A stretch of 52,920 nt of DNA from Neisseriaceae bacterium (GCA_947446595.1 CANFGS010000014.1:1-52920); one strand, 5' to 3'; shown: positions 37,970-48,275, numbered from the stretch's first letter. Made by a program: numbers and translations. Notes: generated by a model not told the origin, from the sequence alone.

Positions 37970-38020
37970 TACTCCCTTGTGACATTAGCTTGAATTGAAT
38001 AAAGATTGGATGAAAAACAT

Positions 38021-38332
38021 ATGATAGACAACAATGAAATTTGTTATCTAGATGAATTAATTATTGAAGGACTTACGTTAGACGGTAAAAAGTTTAGACC
38101 AAGTGATTGGGTTGATAGACTATGTGGAATGCTCGCTGTTTTTGATCAGCAAAAAGTATCTTACTCACCGTTCTTACGCCCACTAGTATACAAAGACATG
38201 AACTGTGTAGCTGTAAAAAAAGAACTTGAAACTAAAAAACCGAGCATATTTAACTTTATAATGCAATTTGCTTCAGACAACCAATTGATGGTTGTTGATT
38301 GTGCAAAATTTAAACTTCAACAAGGTGTTTAA
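38021..38332 (+). CDS. DUF3579 family protein
   Basis: A 103-residue cytoplasmic protein of unknown function. The parts [50 protein letters not shown] and [16 protein letters not shown] match what I recall of DUF3579, a family seen almost only in betaproteobacteria. I chose the ATG at 38021, eight bases after GGATGA; a TTG at 38006 is the alternative. It is the first gene of the operon and overlaps aroQ by one base (TAATG). Confidence 0.8.
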   Translation: MIDNNEICYLDELIIEGLTLDGKKFRPSDWVDRLCGMLAVFDQQKVSYSPFLRPLVYKDMNCVAVKKELETKKPSIFNFIMQFASDNQLMVVDCAKFKLQQGV

Positions 38333-38781
38333 TGAAACATAAAATTTTAGTACTTCACGGTCCTAATTTGAATCTTCTTGGCAAACGTGAGCCTGAGATT
38401 TATGGACGTGATACACTTGAAAATATAAACAAATCTCTCTTGGAAGTTGCAAGTAAATCTAATATTGTGCTAGAATATTACCAAAGTAACAGTGAAAGTG
38501 ATTTAATCACCAAAACTCAAAGCTGCTTTGAAAATAACTATGATTTTCTGATTATAAACCCTGCAGCTTTTACACATACAAGTATTGCCCTAAGAGATGC
38601 AGTACTTGCAATTAATAAACCTTTTATTGAAGTTCATCTAAGTAATATATTTACACGTGAACAATTTAGACACAAATCGTATTTTTCTGATATCGCAATT
38701 GGGGTGATATCGGGACTTGGAGTTAAAGGTTATCATATGGCTTTAACTTACGCAATTGACTATTTATCTGGAAAGGAATAA
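38332..38781 (+). CDS. aroQ: 3-Dehydroquinate dehydratase, type II
   Basis: Third step of the shikimate pathway. The 149-residue protein is the small dodecameric type II enzyme. It carries [18 protein letters not shown] with catalytic Tyr24, [16 protein letters not shown], and [18 protein letters not shown] with the active-site His. The position before accB is conserved in many proteobacteria. Confidence 0.97.
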   Translation: MKHKILVLHGPNLNLLGKREPEIYGRDTLENINKSLLEVASKSNIVLEYYQSNSESDLITKTQSCFENNYDFLIINPAAFTHTSIALRDAVLAINKPFIEVHLSNIFTREQFRHKSYFSDIAIGVISGLGVKGYHMALTYAIDYLSGKE

Positions 38782-38786
38782 TTCTC

Positions 38787-39260
38787 ATGGACATTAAAAA
38801 AATCAAAGCAATCGTTGAACTAGTCAAAGAATCAGGGATTCATGAACTAGAAATCACTGAGGGTGAAGAAAAACTAAAAATTTCAGCATATAGTAATGCT
38901 CCAGCAGTAGTTGCAGCTCCCACTCAGCCAATATATCATCACCAACAACAAGCCCCTACCGCAGCAACACATATACAAGCTGTCCCTATAGTTGCTGATT
39001 CACAACCTACAGTTTCAACCTCTCCAAAAAATTACATTACCTCCCCAATGGTTGGGACATTTTATGCAGCATCGTCTCCAAATAATCCGCCTTTAGTTAG
39101 TGTTGGACAAACAGTTAAAATGGGACAGGTGCTATGTATAATTGAAGCGATGAAACTTATGAACCAAATTGAATCTGACAAAGAAGGTACTGTAAAAGAA
39201 ATTCTAGTTAAAGATGGTTCACCTGTAGAGTTTGGTCAACAATTATTTGTAATTGAATAA
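38787..39260 (+). CDS. accB: Acetyl-CoA carboxylase biotin carboxyl carrier protein
   Basis: Carries the carboxyl group on biotin in the first step of fatty-acid synthesis. The 157-residue protein has an N-terminal helix region (1-35). An Ala/Pro/Gln-rich flexible linker (about 37-80) follows. The biotinyl domain has Lys123 in [13 protein letters not shown] and the family-specific 'thumb' region [17 protein letters not shown]. It lies five bases after aroQ. Confidence 0.97.
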   Translation: MDIKKIKAIVELVKESGIHELEITEGEEKLKISAYSNAPAVVAAPTQPIYHHQQQAPTAATHIQAVPIVADSQPTVSTSPKNYITSPMVGTFYAASSPNNPPLVSVGQTVKMGQVLCIIEAMKLMNQIESDKEGTVKEILVKDGSPVEFGQQLFVIE

Positions 39261-39279
39261 TTTTTTTGGAATAAAATAT

Positions 39280-40623
39280 ATGTTTGAAAAAATTTTGATT
39301 GCCAATCGTGGAGAAATCGCTCTTAGAATACAAAGAGCATGCCGTACATTGGGAATAAAATCAGTTGCCATCTATTCTGAAGCTGACAAAGACGCCAAAT
39401 ACGTAAAAATAGCTGATGAGGCTGTATGTATTGGACCAGCTAAATCATCTCAAAGCTATTTACATGTTCCATCAATAATTGCTGCAGCAGAAATAACTAA
39501 TGCCCAAGCAATTCACCCAGGATATGGATTTTTATCAGAAAACGCCGAATTTGCAAGACGAGTTGAAGGAAGTGGCTTTGTATTTATTGGTCCACGCCCA
39601 GAAAATATTGCAACAATGGGTGATAAGGTAAAAGCAAAAGAAGCTATGATCAAAGCTGGAGTACCTGTAGTACCAGGATCTGAGGGAGAGCTACCACTTA
39701 ACGATAAAGAAGTAATTAAAATAGCTCGCAAAGTTGGTTATCCAGTAATAATCAAAGCTGTAGCTGGTGGTGGTGGACGCGGTATGCGTGTTGTTACCAA
39801 AGAAGAAGACTTACTATCACTGCTTGAAATTACTAGATCTGAAGCACTTGCTGGTTTTGGTAATCCGGCTGTATATATGGAACGTTATTTAACCAAACCA
39901 CGCCATATTGAAATCCAAATTTTGGCTGACGAGTATGGTAATGTGATTCATCTTGGGGAACGTGATTGCTCGATGCAAAGACGCCATCAAAAAGTTATTG
40001 AAGAAGCTCCTGGTGTTGGCATTACTGAAAAAATGCGAAAAACTATTGGAGATGCTTGTGTTAAAGCATGTAAAGCTATTAAATACCGTGGTGCTGGTAC
40101 TTTTGAGTTTTTATTTGAAAACGGTGAGTTTTTCTTTATTGAGATGAATACACGGGTACAAGTTGAGCACACAGTAACTGAGATGATTACCGGTATTGAT
40201 ATCGTTAAGGAACAAATTTATATTGCTAGTGGTGAGAAACTCCGCTATAAGCAATCTAAGGTAGTATTTAAGGGACATGCTATTGAATGTCGTATAAATG
40301 CTGAGGATCCATATACATTTGTACCGTCCCCAGGTAAAATTGAACACTGTCACTTCGCGGGTGGCAATGGTATTCGGATTGATTCTCACGTATATTCAGG
40401 ATATTCAGTACCTCCATTTTATGACTCTATGATAGGTAAAATCATAGCTCATGGTGAAAACCGTACTGAAACAATTAACCGCATGAAAGGCGCTTTACTT
40501 GAAACAACATTTAAGGGCATCAAAACTAATATTCCATTACATCTGGATTTATTAAACAATCACGGATTTTGTGAAGGTGCCCAATCAATTCATTATTTAG
40601 AACATTATTTAAAAAATAAATAA
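39280..40623 (+). CDS. accC: Biotin carboxylase
   Basis: ATP-dependent carboxylation of biotin on AccB. The 447-residue ATP-grasp protein starts [17 protein letters not shown] at the ATG 39280. A longer in-frame start at 39253 overlaps accB and is unlikely. Conserved parts are [68 protein letters not shown] and ECRINAEDP. It overlaps prmA by one base. Confidence 0.97.
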   Translation: MFEKILIANRGEIALRIQRACRTLGIKSVAIYSEADKDAKYVKIADEAVCIGPAKSSQSYLHVPSIIAAAEITNAQAIHPGYGFLSENAEFARRVEGSGFVFIGPRPENIATMGDKVKAKEAMIKAGVPVVPGSEGELPLNDKEVIKIARKVGYPVIIKAVAGGGGRGMRVVTKEEDLLSLLEITRSEALAGFGNPAVYMERYLTKPRHIEIQILADEYGNVIHLGERDCSMQRRHQKVIEEAPGVGITEKMRKTIGDACVKACKAIKYRGAGTFEFLFENGEFFFIEMNTRVQVEHTVTEMITGIDIVKEQIYIASGEKLRYKQSKVVFKGHAIECRINAEDPYTFVPSPGKIEHCHFAGGNGIRIDSHVYSGYSVPPFYDSMIGKIIAHGENRTETINRMKGALLETTFKGIKTNIPLHLDLLNNHGFCEGAQSIHYLEHYLKNK

Positions 40624-41507
40624 TGGATAATTGTTTCATTGAACTTACCATCAATGTAGATTCAAAATCGGCAGATATACTATCTGATGTATTTTTTGAT
40701 CTTAATGTGTTATCGGTATATATTGAAGATGCTGATGCTGGAACTGCTGACGAAGAACCAATCTTCGGGGAACCAGGAATGGTAGCTGAGGGACTTTGGA
40801 AGCATAGCAAAGTAATTGTTCTAGTTAATAATAGTACTGATATATACAAACTAATATCGGATGCAAAATTAAATTCTGGATTAGATTTTAGCTATGCAAC
40901 TAAAAAAGTTGCTGATGAAGACTGGGTTAGACTCACTCAAAGTCAATTTCAACCGATTAAAATAAACGATGACTTTTATATTGTGCCATCTTGGCACGAT
41001 ATACCTCCTAATATCAACCACTCCATAGTACTTGACCCAGGACTTGCTTTTGGGACAGGCTCTCATGCAACTACATTTATGTGCTTAGAATGGTTATCCA
41101 AAAACGTGACTAGCTCATCTAGTGTATTAGATTATGGTTGTGGTTCTGGGATACTTGCTATTACTGCCAAAATACTTGGTGCAGATACAGTGCATGGCGT
41201 TGATATTGACGAACAAGCTATTATTGCAAGTAATGGTAATGCCACAAATAATAAAGTTAATATTAAATTTTCAACCCCAGATAAATTACCTGAAGCATCC
41301 GTTGACATAGTTGTAGCTAATATTCTATCTAATCCTTTAAGATTTTTAGCCCCAGCTCTAGCCAAACATAGTAAATCAAAATTAATTTTATCTGGTATCT
41401 TAGAGTCGCAAAGTGAAGAGCTTAGTGAAATATACCGCCAGTGGTTTAATGTAAAAACCGTACAATGTAGAGATGGCTGGGTGTTACTTGAATGTACCAA
41501 ATGCTAA
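40623..41507 (+). CDS. prmA: Ribosomal protein L11 methyltransferase
   Basis: Methylates lysines and the N-terminus of ribosomal protein L11. The 294-residue protein has an N-terminal substrate-recognition domain (1-60). WHDIPPNINHSIVLDPGLAFGTGSHATT follows, then the SAM-binding motif VLDYGCGSGILAI and the NILSNPL motif (VVANILSNPLRFLAP). The start ATG overlaps the accC stop by one base, as in the conserved accC-prmA pair. Confidence 0.95.
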   Translation: MDNCFIELTINVDSKSADILSDVFFDLNVLSVYIEDADAGTADEEPIFGEPGMVAEGLWKHSKVIVLVNNSTDIYKLISDAKLNSGLDFSYATKKVADEDWVRLTQSQFQPIKINDDFYIVPSWHDIPPNINHSIVLDPGLAFGTGSHATTFMCLEWLSKNVTSSSSVLDYGCGSGILAITAKILGADTVHGVDIDEQAIIASNGNATNNKVNIKFSTPDKLPEASVDIVVANILSNPLRFLAPALAKHSKSKLILSGILESQSEELSEIYRQWFNVKTVQCRDGWVLLECTKC

Positions 41508-41836
41508 AAACCCCTTTTTTAAGCATCGAACAAATCTATAATTCTGGAAAATATGATTTTAAAAATATTTTTCATCATCTACAAATATTAAATAATATTT
41601 TAACTACAACGCTACCTGACAATTTAACCAAATTTTGTCATATTGGTGCTTTTGATAAAAAAACGGTGGTGTTATTTGTAAACAATCAAAGTGTATTACA
41701 TTTACTAAACAATCAAACTAATCATATACTTAAGGCATTTTACAATGCAAATTATAACTTTGATAGTTTACTCGTGAAAATCAGAGTTTCAAATAAATCT
41801 GAGGCTAATGATGAAATAAATGAAATTAATTTATAA
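41492..41836 (+). CDS. DUF721/DciA-like protein
   Basis: A 114-residue protein overlapping prmA. The pattern LQILNNILTTTLPDNLTKFCHIGAFDKKTVVLFVNNQSVLHLLN, ending with LLVKIRVSNK, resembles the DUF721 domain of DciA, the helicase-loading partner of DnaB in bacteria lacking DnaC. The call rests on pattern recognition only. The start may be ATG 41492 or ATG 41501; the latter gives an ATGCTAA overlap with the prmA stop. Low-GC, Asn-rich composition matches its neighbours. The gene is followed by repeat copy B. Confidence 0.55.
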   Translation: MYQMLKTPFLSIEQIYNSGKYDFKNIFHHLQILNNILTTTLPDNLTKFCHIGAFDKKTVVLFVNNQSVLHLLNNQTNHILKAFYNANYNFDSLLVKIRVSNKSEANDEINEINL

Positions 41837-41860
41837 CTTCTTATCATAATCTAATATTTA

Positions 41861-41914
41861 GGACATGACCCCAAACTCAATGTGAATAGCAAATAGTTTA
41901 TGTTTGGGGTGACG
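41861..41914 (+). repeat. Dispersed palindromic repeat, copy B (diverged)
   Basis: A diverged member of the family of copies A, C and D. The stem is a perfect eight-base inverted repeat, CCCCAAAC (41869-41876) and GTTTGGGG (41902-41909). The middle retains AGCAAATAGTT and the end TGACG, but the left end is altered to GGACATGA. Both stem arms carry the same compensating change (an extra C/G pair). It lies between convergent DciA-like and rsmJ genes. Confidence 0.75.
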
Positions 41915-41965
41915 TGAGATAAGAAGAACAGCAGATGGTTTAAGTTTTTTGGGATTACTTATCAA

Positions 41966-42703
41966 TTAAACATTATAAATATCGAAACGTATTATTTTAC
42001 CGGTTTTGGTATAGCTTGGCAATGGTGTATTAACTAGTGGAGCTTGTTTATTATCTCGTTTAACAATTATCCTACGACCTGTTACCGCTAAGGCTTTATT
42101 GAATAAATCTACATCATCAGACACACTATCATTATTTGTCAAAATCTGTATTAACTGCATTTCTTTTTTTGCCTTAGAAGTAGCACTCTCTTTAAACATC
42201 GGGTCTAGATAAATTATATCTGGGGTGTCAGTATTAGAACCTAAAAAATCTATACTATTAGCATAAACCAAATGAAGATTTCGCTTGGGAAGAATATTAT
42301 TATTTAGTGCATAATATAGTATAGTAGCTAACATTGGATTTTGTTCTACCATAGTAACTTCATAACCAGCACTTGCCATAATAAAAGCATCTTTACCAAG
42401 TCCAGCCATTAAATCCCAAATTTTAGCTATATTCTTATCTTTGATTAATTGCACTAGTAATTCTGTTTTAAGGTTTTTATATCTAGATACTAAATTTGCA
42501 TAAATTTCACTAATATATAACGGTTTGAAATTAGAGCTAATAATTGCTAAGCCAATACTATCAAGACGAAGATAAAATGGCATCCCCGCTGGTTCAACCT
42601 CTACTAACCTAAAACAATTGGTAAACTCAGATAATATATTTGCTTTAGACAATAAAGAATTATCTGTATAAAATAAAACTAATTGGGGTTTAATATTATT
42701 CAC
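41966..42703 (-). CDS. rsmJ: 16S rRNA (guanine1516-N2)-methyltransferase
   Basis: Methylates G1516 of 16S rRNA. The 245-residue protein has the SAM-binding region IWDLMAGLGKDAFIMASAGYEVTMVEQNP, and YLDPMFKESATSKAKKEMQL corresponding to the YLDPMFP motif of the RsmJ (YhiQ) family. A late RRIIVKRDNKQAPL strand fits too. The start is GTG, eight bases inside the end of rlmH, so translation is probably coupled. Confidence 0.9.
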   Translation of the reverse strand: MNNIKPQLVLFYTDNSLLSKANILSEFTNCFRLVEVEPAGMPFYLRLDSIGLAIISSNFKPLYISEIYANLVSRYKNLKTELLVQLIKDKNIAKIWDLMAGLGKDAFIMASAGYEVTMVEQNPMLATILYYALNNNILPKRNLHLVYANSIDFLGSNTDTPDIIYLDPMFKESATSKAKKEMQLIQILTNNDSVSDDVDLFNKALAVTGRRIIVKRDNKQAPLVNTPLPSYTKTGKIIRFDIYNV

Positions 42704-43160
42704 GATGATATGGATGATTTTCTAAAATGGTTATTGCTCGATATATTTGCTCAAGTATAATCACTCGAACTAATGCGTGAGGATAAGTAAGTGATGATAA
42801 TTGCACCATCAAATTAGCTGATTGTTTAATTTCAGGATGTAGACCATCAGCTCCGCCAATAATAAAAGTAATATGATTATTGTGTAGCGATATCTGTTCG
42901 AGCTTTTTTGCAAAAGAAATACTAGTATACTCACTACCTTTTTCATCAAGGGCTACAACAAAACTACCACTTGGGATTTGAGTTTTGATTTTTTTAGCCT
43001 CAAGAGCCATATTATCAATAGCGGATAAATTTTTATCAGCTTTGATTTCTATAATCTTACAGCCATATTTCCCATGATTAATCCTTTTAAGGTATTCACT
43101 ACATGCTGTATCTACCCACTGGGGCATTTTATTTGCGACATTAATAATTGTAAATTTCAT
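42696..43160 (-). CDS. rlmH: 23S rRNA (pseudouridine1915-N3)-methyltransferase RlmH
   Basis: SPOUT-class enzyme acting on pseudouridine 1915 of assembled ribosomes. The 154-residue protein has the family length. It contains VVALDEKGSEYTSISFA, the SAM-binding knot FIIGGADGLHPEI, and the C-terminus LVRVIILEQIYRAITILENHPYHRE with the invariant YH. It overlaps rsmJ and follows truA by 21 bases. Confidence 0.97.
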   Translation of the reverse strand: MKFTIINVANKMPQWVDTACSEYLKRINHGKYGCKIIEIKADKNLSAIDNMALEAKKIKTQIPSGSFVVALDEKGSEYTSISFAKKLEQISLHNNHITFIIGGADGLHPEIKQSANLMVQLSSLTYPHALVRVIILEQIYRAITILENHPYHRE

Positions 43161-43181
43161 TTAATATCCAGATATAACATT

Positions 43182-43967
43182 TTATACTAACCAAGCTGAA
43201 ACATCATGTTCGAATAATGGGACTTTATATTTGACATCGACTAAATATAGCCCATCAGGCATGAAAGTTGGAGGTGCTAGTGTCCGCTTACATGATTTAA
43301 TTAAGTTTGTAAATTCGGCTACTGAAATTTTACCATTGCCTACATATAGCAACCCCCCCACCATATTTCTAACCATATGATACAAAAAAGCATTTGCAGT
43401 AAACTCAAAGCGAATAAGATTTCCTCTAGTAGCTATTGCAAAATGGCTTAAATCTCGAATTGGGCTATTAGCTTGGCAGTCAGATGCCCGAAAACTAGAG
43501 AAATCTTGCACCCCAACAAGATATTTCCCTGCGTCATTCATTAGTTCAATATCCAGTGGATGATAATACCAACCAACCCTATCTTGCATTATTGCACTTC
43601 GAATTGGATCAACCAAAAGGTAGTAATGATAAGTTCTAGACACTGCACTAAACCTAGCATTAAATTCTACATCTACAAATACAGCATCCCTAATTGCAAT
43701 ATCTTTAGGTAATAAGGCATTAACTCCCCGAATCCATGCGTATAATGGTCGCTTAGCGGATGTAGTAAAGCTAACAACTTGATGTGTTGCATGAACACCT
43801 GTATCAGTACGTCCGCATGTTATGATATTTACGTCAGAATTAGCAAATTTTGAGAGTGCATTTTCAAGTGCTCCTTGAATAGTACGTGTTGATAATTGTT
43901 TCTGAAATCCATAAAAACTGCTACCATTATATTGAACAAGAAGAGCTAAGGTATAATTTTCGTTCAT
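43182..43967 (-). CDS. truA: tRNA pseudouridine(38-40) synthase
   Basis: Forms pseudouridine at positions 38-40 of the anticodon arm. The 261-residue protein has the catalytic Asp55 in CGRTDTGVHATHQVVSF. VQYNGSSFYGFQKQ lies near the N-terminus, and FLYHMVRNMVGGLLYVG in the second half. It lies nine bases after asd. asd-truA proximity is typical of betaproteobacteria. Confidence 0.97.
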   Translation of the reverse strand: MNENYTLALLVQYNGSSFYGFQKQLSTRTIQGALENALSKFANSDVNIITCGRTDTGVHATHQVVSFTTSAKRPLYAWIRGVNALLPKDIAIRDAVFVDVEFNARFSAVSRTYHYYLLVDPIRSAIMQDRVGWYYHPLDIELMNDAGKYLVGVQDFSSFRASDCQANSPIRDLSHFAIATRGNLIRFEFTANAFLYHMVRNMVGGLLYVGNGKISVAEFTNLIKSCKRTLAPPTFMPDGLYLVDVKYKVPLFEHDVSAWLV

Positions 43968-43976
43968 ATTAAAAAG

Positions 43977-45089
43977 CTATTCAGACAATATATTAAGCAT
44001 CCGCCTTAATGGTTCAGCAGCACCCCAAAGGAGCTGATCACCAACCGTAAATACTGTCAGATAATCATCCCCAAAGGATAGTTTACGTATCCTTCCAATC
44101 GCAATATCAAGTTTGCCACTAATAGCAACTGGAGTTAAGTATTTTAGGGTATCTTCTTTAGTATTAGGTATTACTTTCACCCATTCATTTGCTGAAGCGA
44201 TAATCTTTTCAATTTCAGATAATGATAAATCTTTTTGGTTTAATTTAATTGTAAGTGCTTGAGAATGGCAACGCATACTACCTACTCTTACACATAATCC
44301 ATCAACTTTAACAGCATCAGGACTAAAGCCTAATATTTTATTAGTCTCACTAGCACCCTTCCACTCTTCTTTGGTTTGCCCATTAGGTAGAGCTACATCA
44401 ACCCAAGGAATTACATTACCGGCTAATGAAGTTTCAAAATATCCTGTAGGTAAATCTTTAGATCTTAGTATCTCATTTACTCGATTATCAATTGCCAAAA
44501 TATCAGCTCTTGAATCTGTTAGTAATTCAGCCACATTGTTATACAAAAATCCGCTTTGAGCTAAGAGCTCACGCATATTATTAGCTCCAGCTCCACTTGC
44601 AGACTGATAAGTCATGCTAGATATCCATTCAATAAGATTATTAGCAAATAATCCATTTAATGCCATCATCATTAAACTAACCGTACAATTACCACCACAA
44701 AAGACCTTCACTCCATCTTTTAATGCTTTATCAATAACATGGCGATTGATTGGGTCTAATACTATTACTGACTCATCAGACATTCTAAGAGTTGAGCTAG
44801 CATCAAGCCAATAACCATCATAGCCTTTTCGCTTCAAAAGTGGTAATACTTTTTGTGTATACTCACTACCTTGTGTAGTTACAATACAATCTTGTTCCAA
44901 AAGTGCATCAATATTATAAGCATCAAGAAGTTTTGAAGAGGCTCCATTAATAACAGGAGCATCACCACCAGCATTTGAAGTAGAAAAAAATACCGCATTA
45001 ATTTTAGAAAAATCATTTTGTTGGTGCATCCTATCCATCAATACCGAGCCAACCATACCACGCCATCCAACAAAACCTACTTTAAGCAT
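43977..45089 (-). CDS. asd: Aspartate-semialdehyde dehydrogenase
   Basis: Makes aspartate semialdehyde for Lys, diaminopimelate, Thr and Met synthesis. The 370-residue protein is of the gram-negative length class (E. coli 367). The NADP motif is GWRGMVGSVLM and the catalytic Cys135 is in GGNCTVSLMM. Also seen are YQSASGAGANNMRELL and RVGSMRCHSQALTIKL. Confidence 0.97.
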   Translation of the reverse strand: MLKVGFVGWRGMVGSVLMDRMHQQNDFSKINAVFFSTSNAGGDAPVINGASSKLLDAYNIDALLEQDCIVTTQGSEYTQKVLPLLKRKGYDGYWLDASSTLRMSDESVIVLDPINRHVIDKALKDGVKVFCGGNCTVSLMMMALNGLFANNLIEWISSMTYQSASGAGANNMRELLAQSGFLYNNVAELLTDSRADILAIDNRVNEILRSKDLPTGYFETSLAGNVIPWVDVALPNGQTKEEWKGASETNKILGFSPDAVKVDGLCVRVGSMRCHSQALTIKLNQKDLSLSEIEKIIASANEWVKVIPNTKEDTLKYLTPVAISGKLDIAIGRIRKLSFGDDYLTVFTVGDQLLWGAAEPLRRMLNILSE

Positions 45090-45098
45090 ATAAACCCT

Positions 45099-45794
45099 TT
45101 AAATTAAAGCTAATAACTGTTTAACCACATTTGATGAATGGTTCGCTGTCATATTTTTTAGTTCCTCAAATGAATGCGCTGCGACACCATCTCTCCCTGC
45201 CATATCTGATAAGGCTCTTATAACTATAAATGGGATATTATTAACATGACAGGTATGAGCAATAGCAGCACCTTCCATCTCACACGCTAAGGCATTAAAA
45301 TGGCTATGCAAAAACTCTGCTTTTTCTTTACTATCTATGAATTGATCACCAGATACTATTCGCCCAATAACAGTTTTATGATTTGCAATTTTTATTTTAT
45401 CAGCACATTCTAGTAATATTGGATCAGATTTAAATGCAAAAACATCCATACGTGGAATCTGACCTAAAGGTAGCCCAAAACCACTTACATCCATATCATG
45501 TTCAACTAAATCACTAGCAACAACCACATCTCCAAATGTTAGATCCGCCGATAAACTCCCAGCAACCCCCACGTTAATTAGATACTCAATACTATAAGAA
45601 TCAATAAGCATCTGAGTATGAATAGCTGCATTTACTTTACCTATCCCACAAAGAATAAATACTAATTCATGTCTCCCATATCTGGCAGTATAAACATCAA
45701 AATCTGATTTTGAAGGAATATGGGATGTTGTAACATCAAGATTTCGTACAATACTTGTTAGCTCTTCTTCCATAGCACAAATTATGCCAATCAT
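45099..45794 (-). CDS. mtnN: 5'-Methylthioadenosine/S-adenosylhomocysteine nucleosidase
   Basis: Hydrolyses methylthioadenosine and S-adenosylhomocysteine, recycling methionine by-products and making the AI-2 precursor. The 231-residue protein starts IGIICAMEEELTSI with the catalytic Glu region. It has NVGVAGSL, DVVVASDLVEHDMDVSGFG, CEMEGAAIAHTC and IRALSDMAG with the catalytic Asp. Lengths and motifs match the Pfs family. Confidence 0.96.
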   Translation of the reverse strand: MIGIICAMEEELTSIVRNLDVTTSHIPSKSDFDVYTARYGRHELVFILCGIGKVNAAIHTQMLIDSYSIEYLINVGVAGSLSADLTFGDVVVASDLVEHDMDVSGFGLPLGQIPRMDVFAFKSDPILLECADKIKIANHKTVIGRIVSGDQFIDSKEKAEFLHSHFNALACEMEGAAIAHTCHVNNIPFIVIRALSDMAGRDGVAAHSFEELKNMTANHSSNVVKQLLALI

Positions 45795-45839
45795 TTTATA
45801 CCCCTAATTTTATTATAGCCATTATAAATCTTATGCAAT

Positions 45840-46721
45840 CTAATTTTTCTCATCCACTTCCATCTGATTATTAGCAAATAAATTCATTAGATTAGCAAGT
45901 TCTTCTTTTAATTGCTGACGTGATACTACCCTATCAATAGCTCCTTTTTCGAGTAAAAACTCAGCTCTTTGGAAGCCATCAGGCAGTTTTTGGCGTACAG
46001 TTTGTTCAATAACTCTTTGCCCTGCAAAACCTATCAATGCACCAGGCTCAGCAATTACAATATCACCAAGGAATGCAAAACTTGCTGAAACGCCACCAAA
46101 AGTAGGATCCGTCAGAATAGACACAAATGGTAAACTCTTTTTAGTTAAAAGAGTAAGTGCAGCAGATGTTTTGGCCATTTGCATAAGAGAATTAACCCCC
46201 TCTTGCATCCGAGCTCCACCAGAGGCTGCTACACACACAAACGGACAGTTATTATCAACTGCAGCTTTTACCCCACGGATAAACTTCTCTCCAACAACTG
46301 ACCCCATAGAACCACCAATAAAACGAAACTCAAAAGCAGCAATTACAGCATTTTGCCCTTTTATTGTTCCTTGCATAACAACCATGGCATCATCTTCACC
46401 GATTTTGGCTTGAACATCAGTCAAGCGATCCGAATACTTTTTACTATCTTTAAATTTAAGAATATCAAATGGTTTTACATCAGTTGCAATTTCAACTCTA
46501 CCATCAACATCAAGAAGCATATCTAAGCGCTCTCGTGCGGTTAACGAATGATGATGATTACATTTAGGACAAACTTTTAAGTTATTATCCAAATCAGTGT
46601 GGTACAAAATCTCATTACAATTATTGCATTTGCGCCACATACCTTCTGGCACATTACTTTTTACATTTTCACCATCTGTAGACTGAATCTTAGGCGGTAG
46701 TAATTTACTTAACCAACTCAT
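45840..46721 (-). CDS. accD: Acetyl-CoA carboxylase carboxyltransferase subunit beta
   Basis: Beta half of the carboxyltransferase that passes the carboxyl from biotin to acetyl-CoA. The 293-residue protein has an N-terminal zinc ribbon (Cys32, Cys35, Cys51, Cys54). The crotonase-like fold includes [35 protein letters not shown] and [12 protein letters not shown]. accB and accC lie 5-7 kb away on the other strand; accA is not in the window. Confidence 0.97.
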   Translation of the reverse strand: MSWLSKLLPPKIQSTDGENVKSNVPEGMWRKCNNCNEILYHTDLDNNLKVCPKCNHHHSLTARERLDMLLDVDGRVEIATDVKPFDILKFKDSKKYSDRLTDVQAKIGEDDAMVVMQGTIKGQNAVIAAFEFRFIGGSMGSVVGEKFIRGVKAAVDNNCPFVCVAASGGARMQEGVNSLMQMAKTSAALTLLTKKSLPFVSILTDPTFGGVSASFAFLGDIVIAEPGALIGFAGQRVIEQTVRQKLPDGFQRAEFLLEKGAIDRVVSRQQLKEELANLMNLFANNQMEVDEKN

Positions 46722-46733
46722 ATTAACAACCTT

Positions 46734-48245
46734 TTAAACATTAACTATAAATTTATTTGCCCACTTAATTGGAGCTGTTTTATGTACCGAATTACCATTA
46801 CTATCAACAGCTACTGTAACTGGCATATCTACAACATCAAACTCATAAATCGCTTCCATTCCAAGTTCGGCAAAAGCTACTACCTTAGCGTTTTTAATAG
46901 CTTTGGACACCAAATAAGCAGCTCCACCAATAGCTATTAAATACACTGATTTATTGTCACGTATGGCATCAATTGCAGCATCTCCTCTTTCTGCTTTACC
47001 AATCATTCCAATTAATCCAGTTTGTTCCAACATTTGACGGGTAAATTTATCCATTCTAGTTGCTGTAGTCGGGCCAGCAGGGCCGACTACTTCATCACGT
47101 ACGGGGTCAACAGGACCTACATAGTATATAAATCTATTCGTGAAGTCAACTGGTAATTTCTGACCACTATCTAATATTTCAACCATTTTTTTGTGAGCGG
47201 CATCACGCCCAGTCAATATTTTACCACTTAATAGTATAGTATCACCAGCAACCCATTTTGAGGTATCTGTTTTAGTGATATCATTAATATTAACTCTATG
47301 GGTAGCAGCTCCTTTATCCCAAACAATATCAGGATAATCTTCAAGCTTGGGTGGCGTAAATGTAGCCTTGCCACTACCATCTAATGTGAAATGCACATGT
47401 CTTGTAGCCGCACAATTTGGAATCATTGCTATTGGCTTACTTGCTGCATGAGTTGGATAATCTAATATTTTAATATCTAAAACTGTTGTTAGTCCACCTA
47501 AACCTTGCGCCCCAATTCCTAAATTATTTATTTTTTGATATAATTCAATTCTTAATTCTTCTAGCTTATTCTCAGGCCCTCGAGCTAGTAATTCTGTCAT
47601 ATCAATTGGTGCCATAAGGGATTGCTTTGCCATTAACATAGCTTTTTCTGCTGTGCCCCCAATCCCAATTCCAAGCATTCCAGGTGGGCACCATCCTGCC
47701 CCCATAGTTGGCACAGTTTTTAACACCCAATCAACTATCGAGTCAGAGGGGTTTAGCATCGCAAATTTGGATTTGTTTTCTGAACCACCACCTTTAGCAG
47801 CAATTTCAACTTCAATAGTATTACCAGGTACCAGATTAAAGTGTACAACTGCAGGAGCGTTAGTCTTGGTATTTTGGCGTGTAAAAGCAGGATCTTTTAG
47901 GATTGAAGCACGTAGCTTATTATCTGGGTGGGCGTATGCTAACTCTACACCATGGTTCACCATGTCTTGAAGTGACATTGTAGCATCAACAAAGCCAACA
48001 TCCATACCAACTGTGACAAAAGCACAAATAATACCCGTATCTTGGCAAATTGGACGCTTACCTTCAGCACACATTTTAGAATTTATCAATATCTGAGCAA
48101 TTGCATCTTTAGCTGCTGGGGACTCTTCTTTATAATACGCCGCTCCCATAGCTTTAATAAAATCTTGTGGGTGATAGTATGAAATAAATTGCAAGCTATC
48201 AGCAATTGATTCGATAAAATCATTTTGTTTAATTAAGGTCTTCAT
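46734..48245 (-). CDS. Fumarate hydratase, class I
   Basis: Iron-sulfur fumarase of the TCA cycle, reversibly hydrating fumarate to malate. The 503-residue protein joins the alpha- and beta-like domains in one chain. Three cluster cysteines are visible: Cys67 in RPICQDTG, Cys186 in GAGWCPPGMLG and Cys278 in IPNCAATRHVHF. The C-terminal beta domain has LSGKILTGRDAAHKK and GPTTATRMDKF. It is of the ~500-residue class I form; the exact symbol (fumA or fumB) is not resolved. Oxygen sensitivity of the cluster is expected. Confidence 0.94.
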   Translation of the reverse strand: MKTLIKQNDFIESIADSLQFISYYHPQDFIKAMGAAYYKEESPAAKDAIAQILINSKMCAEGKRPICQDTGIICAFVTVGMDVGFVDATMSLQDMVNHGVELAYAHPDNKLRASILKDPAFTRQNTKTNAPAVVHFNLVPGNTIEVEIAAKGGGSENKSKFAMLNPSDSIVDWVLKTVPTMGAGWCPPGMLGIGIGGTAEKAMLMAKQSLMAPIDMTELLARGPENKLEELRIELYQKINNLGIGAQGLGGLTTVLDIKILDYPTHAASKPIAMIPNCAATRHVHFTLDGSGKATFTPPKLEDYPDIVWDKGAATHRVNINDITKTDTSKWVAGDTILLSGKILTGRDAAHKKMVEILDSGQKLPVDFTNRFIYYVGPVDPVRDEVVGPAGPTTATRMDKFTRQMLEQTGLIGMIGKAERGDAAIDAIRDNKSVYLIAIGGAAYLVSKAIKNAKVVAFAELGMEAIYEFDVVDMPVTVAVDSNGNSVHKTAPIKWANKFIVNV

Positions 48246-48275
48246 ATAAACTCCAGAATAATTGTATATTTAGCG

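Noticed and set aside
39953-40389. Short frames overlapping accC on both strands
   Set aside because: They are shadows of the strongly conserved accC frame and have no ribosome sites.
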